Source of the DNA: Fibrobacter sp. UWB15
GTDB taxonomy: Bacteria > Fibrobacterota > Fibrobacteria > Fibrobacterales > Fibrobacteraceae
Direction of reading: 5' to 3'
NCBI RefSeq assembly: GCF_900177705.1
Contig: NZ_FXBA01000004.1
Location: 124,001 to 188,000 of the forward strand
Length of the DNA: 64,000 bases
This document shows positions 6,946-16,291 of this stretch, piece by piece; position 1 is the first letter of the stretch, and the number at the start of each line of letters is the position of its first letter. The notes below the pieces were generated by a model. That model saw nothing but the letters and a program-made list of their open reading frames with translations. It searched no databases and was not told the DNA's origin. The translations under genes were made by a program, and so were the position numbers.

Positions 6946-9290
6946 TATTCCATACCTAACAAAGCCGGTTCAAAAAGCGCAGGTTCGACCGCCCAAAGTT
7001 GCGGACGGCTCAAGTCATAAATGTAATCGGTCCAGTCCGACAGTTCATACAGCATCTTGGAACCAGAAGTCGGAAGTGTAAAGGAATGGCCGGAACCCAG
7101 CACCTGCAAATCCACATCGGTATTCTCGCCGATATCGGCAAGCTGTTTTGCGATATCAATGGCATCGTCAATTCCGCCGAGGCCGTGAACAAGACCCGCC
7201 GTAAGAGCCTTAAGGCCAATCATGACGCGGCCGCCACCGTAGGCGGTATCGACGGTCGCCTGCGGAATTCCCGTAGCCTTAGAAACGACACCCGTGAAGC
7301 GTTCGTAGAATTCATCCATGTATGCTTGCAACGCCGCCTTTTCGTTGTCCGTCCAGGGGCGTGTAAACGTGGTGGCGTCGGCATACTCATGTGTTTTTAC
7401 AGTTTCTGCCTTGAGGCCAACCTTTTCCATTAGGCCCGAAGCATCGATTTTACCGCCATAGATACCAATGCTTCCTACAATGGCCATCGGTTCTGCAAGA
7501 ATCTTGTCACCGGCGCAGGCGATATAGTAACCGCCCGAAGCCCCCATATAGCCGATGCTCGAGACAACAGGGATTCCCTGTTCGCTGACATGGCGGAGGG
7601 CGGCCCAAATTTTATCGGAAGCAATGGCGGAGCCTCCCGGTGAAGAAATACGCACGATTAAGGCTTCGGCACCGGTGGAGGGCAATTTGCGGAGCGATTC
7701 AAACACCGTACGTTCCATACGGGAATCGATGGTGCCATCGATATTGAGGAGCGCAATCCTTGCACGCGGAGTCCAGCTTTCGTTGAAGATCTTTTTGTCT
7801 GTCGGATACCACGTGCGGTACGCCGCATTCGGGTAATCGATATCGAAGAAGGTCTTCAATGCGTAAGATGGCACTTGATCCAGGTAAAGCAAGGTGTCTA
7901 CAAGGCCCGCGCGCTTAGCCGCAGAAGCTGTCACCAAAGGTTCACTCGCCAAGGAATCCAAATGCTTGTATGCCTGGTCAGCATTCATCTTGGTTCCCAC
8001 GCCACGCATCGAAATGTAAGTCTGCAGGGAATACCACAAATCGTTATACAGCGTATCGAAATTGGCGCGGGCTTCAGCCGACATGGAATCTGCAATGTAG
8101 GGTTCCACAGCGGACTTGTAAGCCCCATGACGGAGAAATTCAACCTTCACGCCCAATTTATCGAACAAGCCCTTATAGAAGAGAATGTTTCCGCCAAGGC
8201 CACGCCAATTCATGTGAGCCGAGGGTTCCACCACAATGCGGTCTACGTGCGCAGAGGCAAGCAATACCGCAGGACGAATATCATCCATATAGGCGATCAC
8301 CTTGCTTCCACGGGCCTTGAGTTTTTTGACGTAGCGGTCAATTTCACTAGAAATGCCGATGTTACCCTTGTAGCCTGAAAAATCCAAAATAATCAGTCCG
8401 CAAGCCGGGTCGCGCAACATGTGTTCAAACAGGTTACGGACATGCCAGATGCAAATGGAATTCTTTCTAAAGAAAGCAAATTCCTCTTCCGTTTCCGAAA
8501 CCTCCATGTCTAGCGGAACACGGACAATCTGCGCACTCAGAGAAGCGTTTGGATTGCGGGCACTGTGGTAACCCCAAGCACCCCCCTTGGGCAGCATGTC
8601 GTCATACACATGCAAGGCGACATTGTTGTAACCGCCGAAATTCGTGGAAAATGTAAGGCGGTATTCGTCATCGCCCTGCAACGGCATACGGAACCCCCAA
8701 CGAACGCCGTAAAGCCCCAGTTCAAAAAGTAAGCGGTGGTCTTCGAAATCTTCGACATCGTAGCTTACGCTAAAGAGCGAGCCGAGACGCAAGGTAGCAC
8801 CCAGGTTCTGCACGCGTTCGGGCGCTTGCGGGCCGGCATAAAGCACATTGTCGCAGGAGTAACCAAGCGAAATGAATGAAAGCGGCCGAAGCATGACACC
8901 CAAGTCAAGGCTCCATTCCGTCCCCGAATAATAAGACGTACGGACGGCGTTAACGCGTTCACCCACAAAAATCGCCCGATTCCACAAGGAATTTCCATGC
9001 GTCAAGCTCCAGCGGGAAATATCCAAACGGTCCGGGCCCCGAGTGTAATCAAAGCCTGCCGCCCAGTGCTCAAGATTTCCGCCAATACGGAAATTATTGA
9101 TTTCATCGTCGTAATCGTAACTGACGAGCGCACCTTTGGAATCAAAGGCGTTAAGGCCTGCCGGGTTTCCCCAAATCCCATGTTCATTTTCGAGCGAAAC
9201 AAAGCCCGACTCGCCAGGAATGTAGGCAAGGGCATGTGCAGCGCAAAACAAAAAAAGCGCCGGTACAAACTTATTTTGCATCAATTTCAT
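6945..9290 (-). CDS. sppA: SppA-type S49 protease with an N-terminal beta-barrel domain
   Basis: 781 residues from the ATG at 9290, chosen because AGGG precedes it and it begins directly with the signal peptide MKLMQNKFVPALFLFCAAHALA. Residues about 22-255 look like an outer-membrane barrel of the PorV/UPF0164 kind (NPAGLNAF near the start, then alternating aromatic strands). Residues about 260-780 are long-form SppA: the general-base Lys in GAYKSAVEPY near residue 393 and the nucleophile Ser in GYMGASGGYY near residue 581. SppA degrades leftover signal peptides and membrane fragments, normally anchored to the inner membrane. A barrel plus SppA chain is unusual. It starts 4 nt after the oxidoreductase stop. 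Confidence 0.88.
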   Translation of the reverse strand: MKLMQNKFVPALFLFCAAHALAYIPGESGFVSLENEHGIWGNPAGLNAFDSKGALVSYDYDDEINNFRIGGNLEHWAAGFDYTRGPDRLDISRWSLTHGNSLWNRAIFVGERVNAVRTSYYSGTEWSLDLGVMLRPLSFISLGYSCDNVLYAGPQAPERVQNLGATLRLGSLFSVSYDVEDFEDHRLLFELGLYGVRWGFRMPLQGDDEYRLTFSTNFGGYNNVALHVYDDMLPKGGAWGYHSARNPNASLSAQIVRVPLDMEVSETEEEFAFFRKNSICIWHVRNLFEHMLRDPACGLIILDFSGYKGNIGISSEIDRYVKKLKARGSKVIAYMDDIRPAVLLASAHVDRIVVEPSAHMNWRGLGGNILFYKGLFDKLGVKVEFLRHGAYKSAVEPYIADSMSAEARANFDTLYNDLWYSLQTYISMRGVGTKMNADQAYKHLDSLASEPLVTASAAKRAGLVDTLLYLDQVPSYALKTFFDIDYPNAAYRTWYPTDKKIFNESWTPRARIALLNIDGTIDSRMERTVFESLRKLPSTGAEALIVRISSPGGSAIASDKIWAALRHVSEQGIPVVSSIGYMGASGGYYIACAGDKILAEPMAIVGSIGIYGGKIDASGLMEKVGLKAETVKTHEYADATTFTRPWTDNEKAALQAYMDEFYERFTGVVSKATGIPQATVDTAYGGGRVMIGLKALTAGLVHGLGGIDDAIDIAKQLADIGENTDVDLQVLGSGHSFTLPTSGSKMLYELSDWTDYIYDLSRPQLWAVEPALFEPALLGME

Positions 9291-9294
9291 TCGC

Positions 9295-10218
9295 TCACCC
9301 TTTTTTGTACAATTCACCAATCAAAGAAACCAGTGCGACCGCATAGCAGGCATCGTAAAAAGCACGATACCAACCGCATTCGGGAACATCATCTTGTGCC
9401 GCATTCTTATAAGAGCTCAAACAATTTAGAAAAGCCTGATGTTCTTTTTGCAGGGCGTACGCAGGACTTTCTTTGCGATAGGCACCCAAATCCAGTGTAA
9501 CGGAACGACCGTTCATCGAAATTTCTAACGTACGGGAATCGGAGGCGGAGTTTCGGTCTGCTATAAATTCGGCCTTTAACGTTCCAAAGTCGTAGAAGGC
9601 ATGGACGCGGTCATCCGATACATCCTCACAATGAAGCGACTTGTACATCAAGGCGTTCTTGTCGACAAAGTGACAAAGCAAGTCCATGTCATGGATCATC
9701 AGATCGTATTCCACGGAGACATCGCGGTTACGCGGCGAAAAACCGTGCGTTCGCGTAAACTTAAAACTCACCGGAGAGGCGTCTTGCTTTCGGAGATACC
9801 AGAATTTCAAGTATTCCTGCATTTCCTTGCAAAAGTCAGTCTTTGCAAATTCTTCAATTGCCGGGTTGAAACGTTCCGAATGTCCCACAAACACAAATGC
9901 GCCCCGTTCCAGGGCAAGTTTCTGATATTCAAGAGCATCCATCCCGGACACGGACACCGGCTTTTCCATAAGCACCGGGAGATTCGTTTCGATGCACTTT
10001 TTGACATACTCATCGTGCGTTACGGCAGGAGACGCAATGACAGCAAAGTCCGGAGTAAGCTTACCGGCAGCGATTTGTTCAAATAGGGCGCTAGCCTCTG
10101 CCGCCGTGTCTGCAACACCGATAAATTCGACACCATCGGCCTCGAGCAGCCGCTTGTGCCGCTCCCCCATGGTGCCATTACCAATCAGGATTGCCTTATA
10201 AGAACATGAACTTTGCAT
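9295..10218 (-). CDS. Gfo/Idh/MocA-family oxidoreductase
   Basis: 307 residues. The N-terminal Rossmann fold shows AILIGNGTMGERHKRLL (GxGxxG-like) and GVADTAAEA. The EKP motif is intact in NLPVLMEKPVSVSG, and FVGHSERFNPAIEE plus the following MIHDMDLLCHF are typical of sugar-modifying members. These enzymes oxidise or reduce sugars or sugar nucleotides with NAD(P). The start lies 23 nt inside the upstream barrel gene (overlap 10196-10218), indicating translational coupling, and it is followed closely by sppA. The substrate cannot be told; a surface-sugar role is plausible because the polysaccharide locus is nearby. Confidence 0.88.
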   Translation of the reverse strand: MQSSCSYKAILIGNGTMGERHKRLLEADGVEFIGVADTAAEASALFEQIAAGKLTPDFAVIASPAVTHDEYVKKCIETNLPVLMEKPVSVSGMDALEYQKLALERGAFVFVGHSERFNPAIEEFAKTDFCKEMQEYLKFWYLRKQDASPVSFKFTRTHGFSPRNRDVSVEYDLMIHDMDLLCHFVDKNALMYKSLHCEDVSDDRVHAFYDFGTLKAEFIADRNSASDSRTLEISMNGRSVTLDLGAYRKESPAYALQKEHQAFLNCLSSYKNAAQDDVPECGWYRAFYDACYAVALVSLIGELYKKG

Positions 10219-11032
10219 AAATCCCTAAAGTATGGCCCGTTTCCATTCCGAACAAGTGTCCACGATTCATTTCGTAAAAGAGGGCTGCTCCCAAGGAATT
10301 CCGGAAAATCGAGAAATAGTGGGCCGCATCGACGCGCAACCTAAAGCCTCGTTCCAGGTCATCCATTTTTTGATAGGGTTTGTCCAAATTCAAATTTCGG
10401 GATTCTTGAATACGCCAACGGTACAGGATAACGTAATCCAACTTCCAGCCAGAATATTCGTCAGAGTCCCAAAGTAATTTCCAGGAAAACGAACCCTTCA
10501 GCCCTAATTCGTCACCAGGCTGAAAATTTCGTTCTTCGAGGAACGTTAAGTATTCCAGCGCCGCTCCAATCGTCATTCTGCGGGATACATCATAAAGGCC
10601 ATAGGGGGTAACACCGATTCGGTAAAAGCGATTTACCCGAGAACCTTCGCGAGGCGGAAGTCTCCAGTTGACATCGACACCCGCAAAGGAAAAGGGCATC
10701 AGTTTCACCCCTAAGTACGATTCATTGAGGCCGTTCACCTGTAGATTCACCCTTTCGTGAATCTGGTCGTGCGCCATCGTATTCCACTCGTAACTCACGA
10801 GTCGGTAGGCAAAATCGCCATAAACGCTAAAGCAGTTGCAAGGAGCAAATTCCCCCGCCATATTGATATCGCCGCTGTACACGTCATCGCGAAGTTCAGC
10901 AATGCCCCCCAGTAGCACGTAACTTTCGGGGGCACGCACCGGAGAAACCGTCTCACGAGCAAACAGCGAGAGGGGCATCAGAGCGAACAATAGAAACCCG
11001 AAGAGTTTCCGATTCAAAACAGGCAAACGCAT
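10196..11032 (-). CDS. Putative outer-membrane beta-barrel protein
   Basis: 278 residues, family not recognised. A signal peptide (FGFLLFALMPLSLFA-RE) is followed by alternating polar/aromatic strands with no membrane helices, and the chain ends ...IYAKFMFL, that is, with a C-terminal aromatic plus hydrophobic strand as in BAM-inserted barrels. It is the first gene of the operon running to the CNNM and GxxExxY genes, divergent from the CotH lipoprotein (66-bp gap). An AAGG site precedes the ATG and a TAAATTTG -10-like element lies about 14 nt further up. Confidence 0.65.
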   Translation of the reverse strand: MRLPVLNRKLFGFLLFALMPLSLFARETVSPVRAPESYVLLGGIAELRDDVYSGDINMAGEFAPCNCFSVYGDFAYRLVSYEWNTMAHDQIHERVNLQVNGLNESYLGVKLMPFSFAGVDVNWRLPPREGSRVNRFYRIGVTPYGLYDVSRRMTIGAALEYLTFLEERNFQPGDELGLKGSFSWKLLWDSDEYSGWKLDYVILYRWRIQESRNLNLDKPYQKMDDLERGFRLRVDAAHYFSIFRNSLGAALFYEMNRGHLFGMETGHTLGIYAKFMFL

Positions 11033-11059
11033 AAATTACCTTCACAAATTTAAAAAAGA

Positions 11060-11098
11060 TTGACTGACCAATTTTTTTCATCTAACTAAATTTGTCCT
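11060..11098 (+). promoter_or_regulatory. Leaderless-type promoter of the CotH lipoprotein
   Basis: TTGACT at 11060-11065 and the -10-like TAAATT (in TAAATTTG, 11087-11092) precede the ATG at 11099. The hexamer ends exactly 6 nt before the ATG and no Shine-Dalgarno sequence is present, as at 33420, 44083 and 48661. Confidence 0.45.
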
Positions 11099-12325
11099 AT
11101 GCTCCGATGGTCGGCCCTTCTCATCCTTTGCTTTTTATGCAGTTCCTGCGTCTGGAACGACCCCGAGGGCGATCCCAGCTATCTGCCGTGCGACGATTCG
11201 GAATATCCTTATGCCAATTTGCCTCGGTTTGTCATCGAGACTGAAGGCTTCGCGCAAATTCGTGATCGAGAAACAAAAATCCCCGCAAAATTGCAAATAT
11301 ACGGCAAAAATTCACCCGAAAGTGACGTTCTTGAATTGACCATCAGGGGCCGCGGAAACTCAAGCTTCAGGGGAATGCCCAAGCCAGGTTACAAGATCAA
11401 ATTTGAAAAAAAGCAGGAACTTCTGGGAATGCCCAAAGACAAGGAATGGGCACTCGTCGGCAATTCCGCCGACAAGACTCTCCTCAAGAACTTTATCACA
11501 TACAAACTCGCAGGCTGGCTCGGCGACGAATACACTCCGAGAAGCCAATTCGTTGAACTCTATCTGAACAGGCAATACCAAGGCGTCTATCAGTTGGTCG
11601 AAACGGTCAAAGTCGGCGAGCACCGAGTCAACATTCCCCAAAGTGACAGTTCCTTCCTGCTGGAAAGAGGCCCTACGGAACATGGCGGAGAACACTTCGT
11701 CATCACGGAACAAGGCACCAAATTCGAAATCAAGTCGCCCAAGGAGCCGACCGATTCCTCGACGGCTCTCATCAAGAAAGCTCTAAGCCAATTTGAAAAT
11801 TACCTGAAAAGCGACAATCCGAAAGGCGAAATTACGGACTACCTCGACTTTGAGGATTACTTGCGCTACTACTGGATTCAGGAACTTTCCAAGAATATGG
11901 ACGGAGCCTTTAGACGCAGCATCTTCTTGACTTGGCAAAAAGGGGACGTTATCCGCCTCGGTCCCGTCTGGGATTTTGACATAGCCTACGGAAACTGGGA
12001 AGTCGATTCCCTTCGCACCATAACCGACTGGTATATCCGTCCCAGCGGCTGGAACGGCCTAATTTTCAAGCGTGAAAAGCTTTGGCAGGAGGCAGCCCGC
12101 TACTGGGAAAAGCACCACGCTTTTCTCGCCACCGTCCCCGATTCAATCCTTAAGTACGCCAAGGAACTCGCACCGGCCACCAAGAACGAATTCAAACGCT
12201 GGCCTGTGCTCGAAAACACCGAAAACTGGACCTACAAAGAAGCTTACGACAGCTACGACGAAGCAATCGATTCACTCAACAGCTGGATTAACCAGCGAGT
12301 GGATTGGATAGACAATCACCTATAG
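11099..12325 (+). CDS. CotH kinase-like lipoprotein
   Basis: 408 residues. The N-terminus MLRWSALLILCFLCSSC is a lipoprotein signal with lipobox CSSC (Cys17). The rest is a CotH domain: IRGRGNSSFRGMPKPGYKIK, LLGMPKDKEWALVGN, FVELYLNRQYQGVYQLVE and GPVWDFDIAYGN are all characteristic. CotH proteins are atypical protein kinases first known from spore coats, but are common as surface lipoproteins in non-sporulating fibre degraders, where the function is unclear. The 3' end overlaps the convergent glycosyltransferase gene by 10 nt. A larger CotH protein lies at 30598. Confidence 0.88.
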   Translation: MLRWSALLILCFLCSSCVWNDPEGDPSYLPCDDSEYPYANLPRFVIETEGFAQIRDRETKIPAKLQIYGKNSPESDVLELTIRGRGNSSFRGMPKPGYKIKFEKKQELLGMPKDKEWALVGNSADKTLLKNFITYKLAGWLGDEYTPRSQFVELYLNRQYQGVYQLVETVKVGEHRVNIPQSDSSFLLERGPTEHGGEHFVITEQGTKFEIKSPKEPTDSSTALIKKALSQFENYLKSDNPKGEITDYLDFEDYLRYYWIQELSKNMDGAFRRSIFLTWQKGDVIRLGPVWDFDIAYGNWEVDSLRTITDWYIRPSGWNGLIFKREKLWQEAARYWEKHHAFLATVPDSILKYAKELAPATKNEFKRWPVLENTENWTYKEAYDSYDEAIDSLNSWINQRVDWIDNHL

Positions 12326-13380
12326 GCGATAACTTTGCGGTATTCGTCCAAATACCGTAGCGCGGTCTTCTTGATGCTGTAATTTTGCATAACGTGCTGG
12401 CGGCCGAATTCGATGTTTTCGTCATTACGACCCTGTTGCACAAAGGCCGCAATTTGACGGGCGAGATCTTCGGGATTTTCGGACTCGAACGTATAGCCGA
12501 TCAGTTGCTTAGCGCCATTTTTGACGACCGACATAATTTCTACGGGACCTTCGATATTACTCGACAATACAGGAACCTTGGCCACCATCGCCTCGGCAAC
12601 AGTCAAGCCAAAGCCCTCATAGCGGGAAGGTTGGACAAACAAGTCGAAATTGCAGAGATTCTCGTAGATCCAATCTCTAGGTTTGTTGCCTTCGAAAACC
12701 ACCAAGTCTTCAATCCCCAGGGATTTCGTCATGTTCTGCAGCAGTTCCCTACTGGAACCGTCGCCGACAAAGTGCATTTTAAAACTTTTTTCGCACAAAT
12801 TATTATTCTTGATTTCGGCGAGAGCCTTTAAAAGAATGTCCTGACCTTTCTGCTTGATATAAAGCCTTGATACTTGAACAAAATGCAGCAAGCCGTCGTT
12901 AAAAAGCCCTGTTTTTTCACAATTGATGCTATCGCAGGAAATTCCGTTTTCAACTAAAATTGTTTCTTTGCCGGCCTGCATCCATTCTTCCTGAACGGCT
13001 TTCGATATTGCATAGCAAGCCTTGAAATATTTCGATTCGCCAAAATCGTTTGTGGTATTGTGAATGGTACGGACCATCGTCCATTTGCCAAAAATGAATC
13101 TCGCCATTTCATCATAATGGGCATGGACAATGTCAGGTTGGATCTTTCTAAGGAAATAATTGAGCTTGAGAATCGGGAGCGGGTTCTTGCTTTTGACTTT
13201 ACGGCCACAACAATAGATACGGATACGCTTGTCCAAACGGGCCTGAATGGACTCGTCTAGCATATTGTTGATCACAATTAACGATATTTCATTACCCTCA
13301 ACCTGTTGGTTGACGATATCTACTAGCATATTTTCGATGCCGCCAGTAGCAAGGCCCCATAAAAGGTGTACGATCTTCAT
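12316..13380 (-). CDS. Glycosyltransferase family 4
   Basis: 354 residues with GT-B fold signatures: N-terminal HLLWGLATGGIENMLVDIV (glycine loop), IVHAHYDEMARF, LLHFVQVSRLYIKQKGQDIL at the start of the donor domain, and DLFVQPSRYEGFGLTVAEAM containing the E-x7-E motif that binds the sugar nucleotide. It transfers a sugar to the growing surface polysaccharide at the cytoplasmic face. Acceptor and donor are not readable. It is divergent from the cytidylyltransferase fusion (very short shared promoter region), and its last 10 nt overlap the CotH gene tail to tail. TATAGA ends 5 nt before the ATG, spaced 18 nt from TTGGGA. Confidence 0.9.
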   Translation of the reverse strand: MKIVHLLWGLATGGIENMLVDIVNQQVEGNEISLIVINNMLDESIQARLDKRIRIYCCGRKVKSKNPLPILKLNYFLRKIQPDIVHAHYDEMARFIFGKWTMVRTIHNTTNDFGESKYFKACYAISKAVQEEWMQAGKETILVENGISCDSINCEKTGLFNDGLLHFVQVSRLYIKQKGQDILLKALAEIKNNNLCEKSFKMHFVGDGSSRELLQNMTKSLGIEDLVVFEGNKPRDWIYENLCNFDLFVQPSRYEGFGLTVAEAMVAKVPVLSSNIEGPVEIMSVVKNGAKQLIGYTFESENPEDLARQIAAFVQQGRNDENIEFGRQHVMQNYSIKKTALRYLDEYRKVIAYR

Positions 13381-13420
13381 AGTATTCTATAGTCCAATAA
13401 TAGCTTTTTTCCCAATTTTC

Positions 13421-13426
13421 TATATT
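13421..13426 (+). promoter_or_regulatory. -10-like element of the CDP/LicD arm
   Basis: TATATT (in TATATTTG) at 13421-13426 ends 5 nt before the ATG at 13432 and 29 nt before the ATG at 13456. It lies in a gap of about 50 bp shared with the divergent glycosyltransferase promoter. It would drive the arm from the cytidylyltransferase fusion through wzx. Confidence 0.4.
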
Positions 13427-13431
13427 TGATG

Positions 13432-14799
13432 ATGGTACAAGAAAAACTTGATCTCATGAAAAAAGTCATTACTTACGGAACATACGACCTACTACACCAG
13501 GGGCACATCAATTTGCTGAAACGAGCAAAGGCTCTTGGTGACTACTTGATTGTTGGTGTCACCAATGACAATTTTGACCGCGACCGAGGAAAACTCAATG
13601 TACGCAACAACGTTCTTGAACGAGTCGAGGCCGTAAAAGCGACCGGAATTGCCGACCAAATCATCATCGAAGATTACGTCGGCCAAAAAATTGACGATGT
13701 CCAGAAATACAATGTGGACATTTTCGCCATCGGTTCCGACTGGGAAGGCAAATTCGACTACCTGAACGAATTCTGTCAGGTCGTATACCTTCCCCGCACC
13801 GAGGGTATTTCCTCTACTATGCTCCGCGAAGAAACCCAAGACATCGTCAGGGTGGGTATCATCGGTTGCGGCCGTGTCGCCAACCGCTTCCCCAGCGAAG
13901 CGCAAGTCGTGAGCGGAGTGAGCATTTCTGCCGCCTACGATACAGATTTTGAAAAATGTTCCACTTTCGCAAAGCAATTCGATGGTATCACCCCCTGCAA
14001 GAGCCTAGACGAATTCTACAGCCAGGTGGACGCCGTTTACGTAGCGACCCCGCACCTGGAACATTACCAGTGCATCAAGGATTCCCTCCTAGCCAAGAAG
14101 CATGTCCTTTGCGAAACGCCCCTCGTCCTTGACGGATTGCAGGCAAAGGAACTGTATAATTTCGCCGAATCCAACGGTCTTATTTTGATGGAAGCCAACA
14201 AGACCGCTCATTGCCCCGCCTTCAACCACCTGATGGTCATGATCAAGTCCGGACTGATCGGCGAAGTCGTCGACATTGAGGCATCCCTTTCGCAGCTGCT
14301 GGACAAAGGGGGGCGCGAATTCGACCCGAAGCAGGCCGGCGGAGCCATGTTCGAGCAGGGGTCATACCCGTTACTTCCCATTCTCAAGCTGATGGGCGTC
14401 CAGTACGAAAGCCTGCAGCTTTTCTCACGCATCGAAAACGGCGTAGACATCCACACCAAGGGGGTTTTCCGCTACCCCAAGGCCGTATGCTCCTTCAAGG
14501 TGGGCCTGGGCGTAAAAACCGAAGGCGACCTGGTCATTTCCGGAACCAAGGGCTACGCCTACGTTCCCGCTCCCTGGTGGAAAACGGACTACTTCGAGCT
14601 GCGCTACGAGAACCCCAACGACAACAAGAAGTTTTTCTACAAGTGGGACGGCTTTGGACTGCGCTATGAAGTCCAAGAATTTATCAGTTGCATCTTCAAC
14701 CATCGCTTTTCTTCTGCACGCCTGCGGCGTCGCGAAAGCATCCAGATGGCATTCATCATGCAACAGTTTAACGAACGAAAGAATTTCTACGAGATTTAG
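13432..14799 (+). CDS. Fusion of TagD-like cytidylyltransferase and Gfo/Idh/MocA oxidoreductase
   Basis: About 455 residues. The first ~140 are a glycerol-3-phosphate cytidylyltransferase-type domain ([14 protein letters not shown] with the HxGH nucleotide site, and [10 protein letters not shown] near its end). Residues ~142-455 form a Gfo/Idh/MocA domain starting [15 protein letters not shown]; the usual catalytic EKP reads ETP ([12 protein letters not shown]), so the lysine is lost. The first domain should couple CTP to a polyol phosphate or similar, the second may oxidise or reduce the same carbon skeleton. The start is uncertain: 13432 fits leaderless transcription, 13456 begins at the conserved KKVITYGT. 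It heads an operon with an aminotransferase, TagD and four LicD genes. Confidence 0.87.
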   Translation: MVQEKLDLMKKVITYGTYDLLHQGHINLLKRAKALGDYLIVGVTNDNFDRDRGKLNVRNNVLERVEAVKATGIADQIIIEDYVGQKIDDVQKYNVDIFAIGSDWEGKFDYLNEFCQVVYLPRTEGISSTMLREETQDIVRVGIIGCGRVANRFPSEAQVVSGVSISAAYDTDFEKCSTFAKQFDGITPCKSLDEFYSQVDAVYVATPHLEHYQCIKDSLLAKKHVLCETPLVLDGLQAKELYNFAESNGLILMEANKTAHCPAFNHLMVMIKSGLIGEVVDIEASLSQLLDKGGREFDPKQAGGAMFEQGSYPLLPILKLMGVQYESLQLFSRIENGVDIHTKGVFRYPKAVCSFKVGLGVKTEGDLVISGTKGYAYVPAPWWKTDYFELRYENPNDNKKFFYKWDGFGLRYEVQEFISCIFNHRFSSARLRRRESIQMAFIMQQFNERKNFYEI

Positions 14800-14807
14800 A
14801 GGTTGTT

Positions 14808-15881
14808 ATGATCAATTTTACTGTAGGCCCTGTACAATCCAGTGACGCAGTACGCGCCATCGGCGCCGAGCAGGTTCCCTATTTCCGTACGGCAGAATTT
14901 TCGGAACTGATGCTCGAGAACGAACGCCTAATCAAGAAGTTTGCCAAGACCACTGACGACTCCAGGGTCGTATTCATTACGGGTTCTGGTTCTGCCGGCA
15001 TGGAAACGGCCATCATGAACACCCTGACCCCCGCGGACAAGGCCATCGTCGTGAACGGCGGTAGCTTCGGCCACCGTTTCGTGGAACTCTGCGAACTGCA
15101 CGAGATTCCCTTCGACGAAATCAAGCTCGCCCCGGGCAAGGCCCTGAAGGCTGAGCACCTCGCCGCTTACGAAGGCAAGGGCTACACCACCTTTATCGTG
15201 AACAAGCACGAGACCTCCACCGGCGTTCACTACGACATGCAGCTCATCAGCGATTTCTGCAAGAGGAACAACCTCTTCCTGATTGTCGACTGCATTAGCA
15301 CCTTCCTGACCGACCCCTTCAACATGGCCGAACTCGGCGCCGACATCATGATTACGGGTTCCCAGAAGGCTCTCGCCTGCCCGCCGGGCATCTCGGTGAT
15401 GGCCCTTTCGCCGAAGGCGCTCGCACGCATTGAACGCACAAAGTGTTGTTGCCAGTACTTTGACCTTAAAATCGCCCTGAAGAACGCCGAACGTGGACAG
15501 ACTCCGTGGACTCCGGCCGTCAGCATTTTGCGCCAGATCAACGCTCGCCTCAAGGAAATTGACGCGAATGGCGGAGTCGAAGCCGAAATCGAACGCACGG
15601 CAGCTCTCGCCAAGTACTTCCGCGAACGCATCAAGGACATGCCTTTTGAAATCGTTTCTGAATCACTCTCGAATGCAGTGACTCCGCTTCACCCGACAAC
15701 TGCTTCCGCCTACGACATCTTCCTCAAAATCAAGGACGAATACGGCATGTGGATCTGCCCCAACGGCGGCGAAATGAAGGAAACCGTATTCCGCGTGGGA
15801 CACATCGGTGCGTTGACTACTGCCGATTACGACAAGCTGATAGATGCTTTCCGCGACCTGATGAAGAAAAAATTCATCTAA
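14808..15881 (+). CDS. Class V aminotransferase, PhnW/serine-pyruvate type
   Basis: 357 residues, a complete fold-type I PLP enzyme. It opens [15 protein letters not shown], as in 2-aminoethylphosphonate and serine-glyoxylate aminotransferases; [16 protein letters not shown] and [10 protein letters not shown] bind the cofactor phosphate, and the Schiff-base lysine lies in [13 protein letters not shown]. Family members transfer an amino group from or to alanine, 2-aminoethylphosphonate, serine or glyoxylate. Here, between two cytidylyltransferases, it probably makes the amino group of a CDP-activated substituent. No phosphoenolpyruvate mutase or phosphonopyruvate decarboxylase is in the window, so a phosphonate substrate is unproven. 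GAGG site 6 nt before the ATG; 8-nt gap from the fusion gene. Confidence 0.85.
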   Translation: MINFTVGPVQSSDAVRAIGAEQVPYFRTAEFSELMLENERLIKKFAKTTDDSRVVFITGSGSAGMETAIMNTLTPADKAIVVNGGSFGHRFVELCELHEIPFDEIKLAPGKALKAEHLAAYEGKGYTTFIVNKHETSTGVHYDMQLISDFCKRNNLFLIVDCISTFLTDPFNMAELGADIMITGSQKALACPPGISVMALSPKALARIERTKCCCQYFDLKIALKNAERGQTPWTPAVSILRQINARLKEIDANGGVEAEIERTAALAKYFRERIKDMPFEIVSESLSNAVTPLHPTTASAYDIFLKIKDEYGMWICPNGGEMKETVFRVGHIGALTTADYDKLIDAFRDLMKKKFI

Positions 15882-15898
15882 CAGAATTAGGGTTTAGT

Positions 15899-16291
15899 AT
15901 GAAACGAGTTATTACCTACGGAACTTTTGACCTTCTGCATTACGGGCACATCAATCTTCTGCGCCGCGCCAAGGCTTTAGGTGATTATCTCATCGTCGCC
16001 CTTTCGACCGACGAATTCAACTGGAACGCCAAGCAGAAAAAATGTTACTTCAGCTACGAAAAGCGCAAGCAGCTTCTTGAAGCAATCCGCTACGTAGACT
16101 TGGTCATTCCCGAAGAAAACTGGGAACAGAAGAAAACTGACGTCAAGGAATTCCGCATCGACACATTTGTCATGGGTGATGACTGGAAAGGTAAATTCGA
16201 CTTTCTCAAGGAACAATGCGAAGTCGTCTATCTGGAACGCACTCCGGAAATCAGCACAACCCAAATAAAGAAGGATTTGGAATGTCGATAG
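15899..16291 (+). CDS. tagD: TagD-like glycerol-3-phosphate cytidylyltransferase
   Basis: 130 residues, the usual length of TagD/GCT. The sequence opens [20 protein letters not shown] with the HxGH motif and ends [16 protein letters not shown], matching the RTxGISTT motif that contacts the nucleotide. It is closely similar to the N-terminal domain of the fusion at 13432, so the locus holds two cytidylyltransferases. Expected reaction: CTP plus a phosphorylated polyol (classically sn-glycerol-3-phosphate) to the CDP derivative. The ATG at 15899 has AGGG upstream. Its last 10 nt overlap the first licD gene. Confidence 0.88.
   Translation: MKRVITYGTFDLLHYGHINLLRRAKALGDYLIVALSTDEFNWNAKQKKCYFSYEKRKQLLEAIRYVDLVIPEENWEQKKTDVKEFRIDTFVMGDDWKGKFDFLKEQCEVVYLERTPEISTTQIKKDLECR

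Noticed and set aside
9291-9320. The earlier sppA start at 9320
   Set aside because: It lies inside the upstream oxidoreductase gene and adds ten residues before a clean signal peptide; the ATG at 9290 has AGGG upstream.
14808-15881. Firm naming of the aminotransferase as 2-aminoethylphosphonate-pyruvate transaminase (PhnW)
   Set aside because: The fold and N-terminus fit, but serine-pyruvate and alanine-glyoxylate enzymes look alike and no phosphonate-forming genes are in the window.
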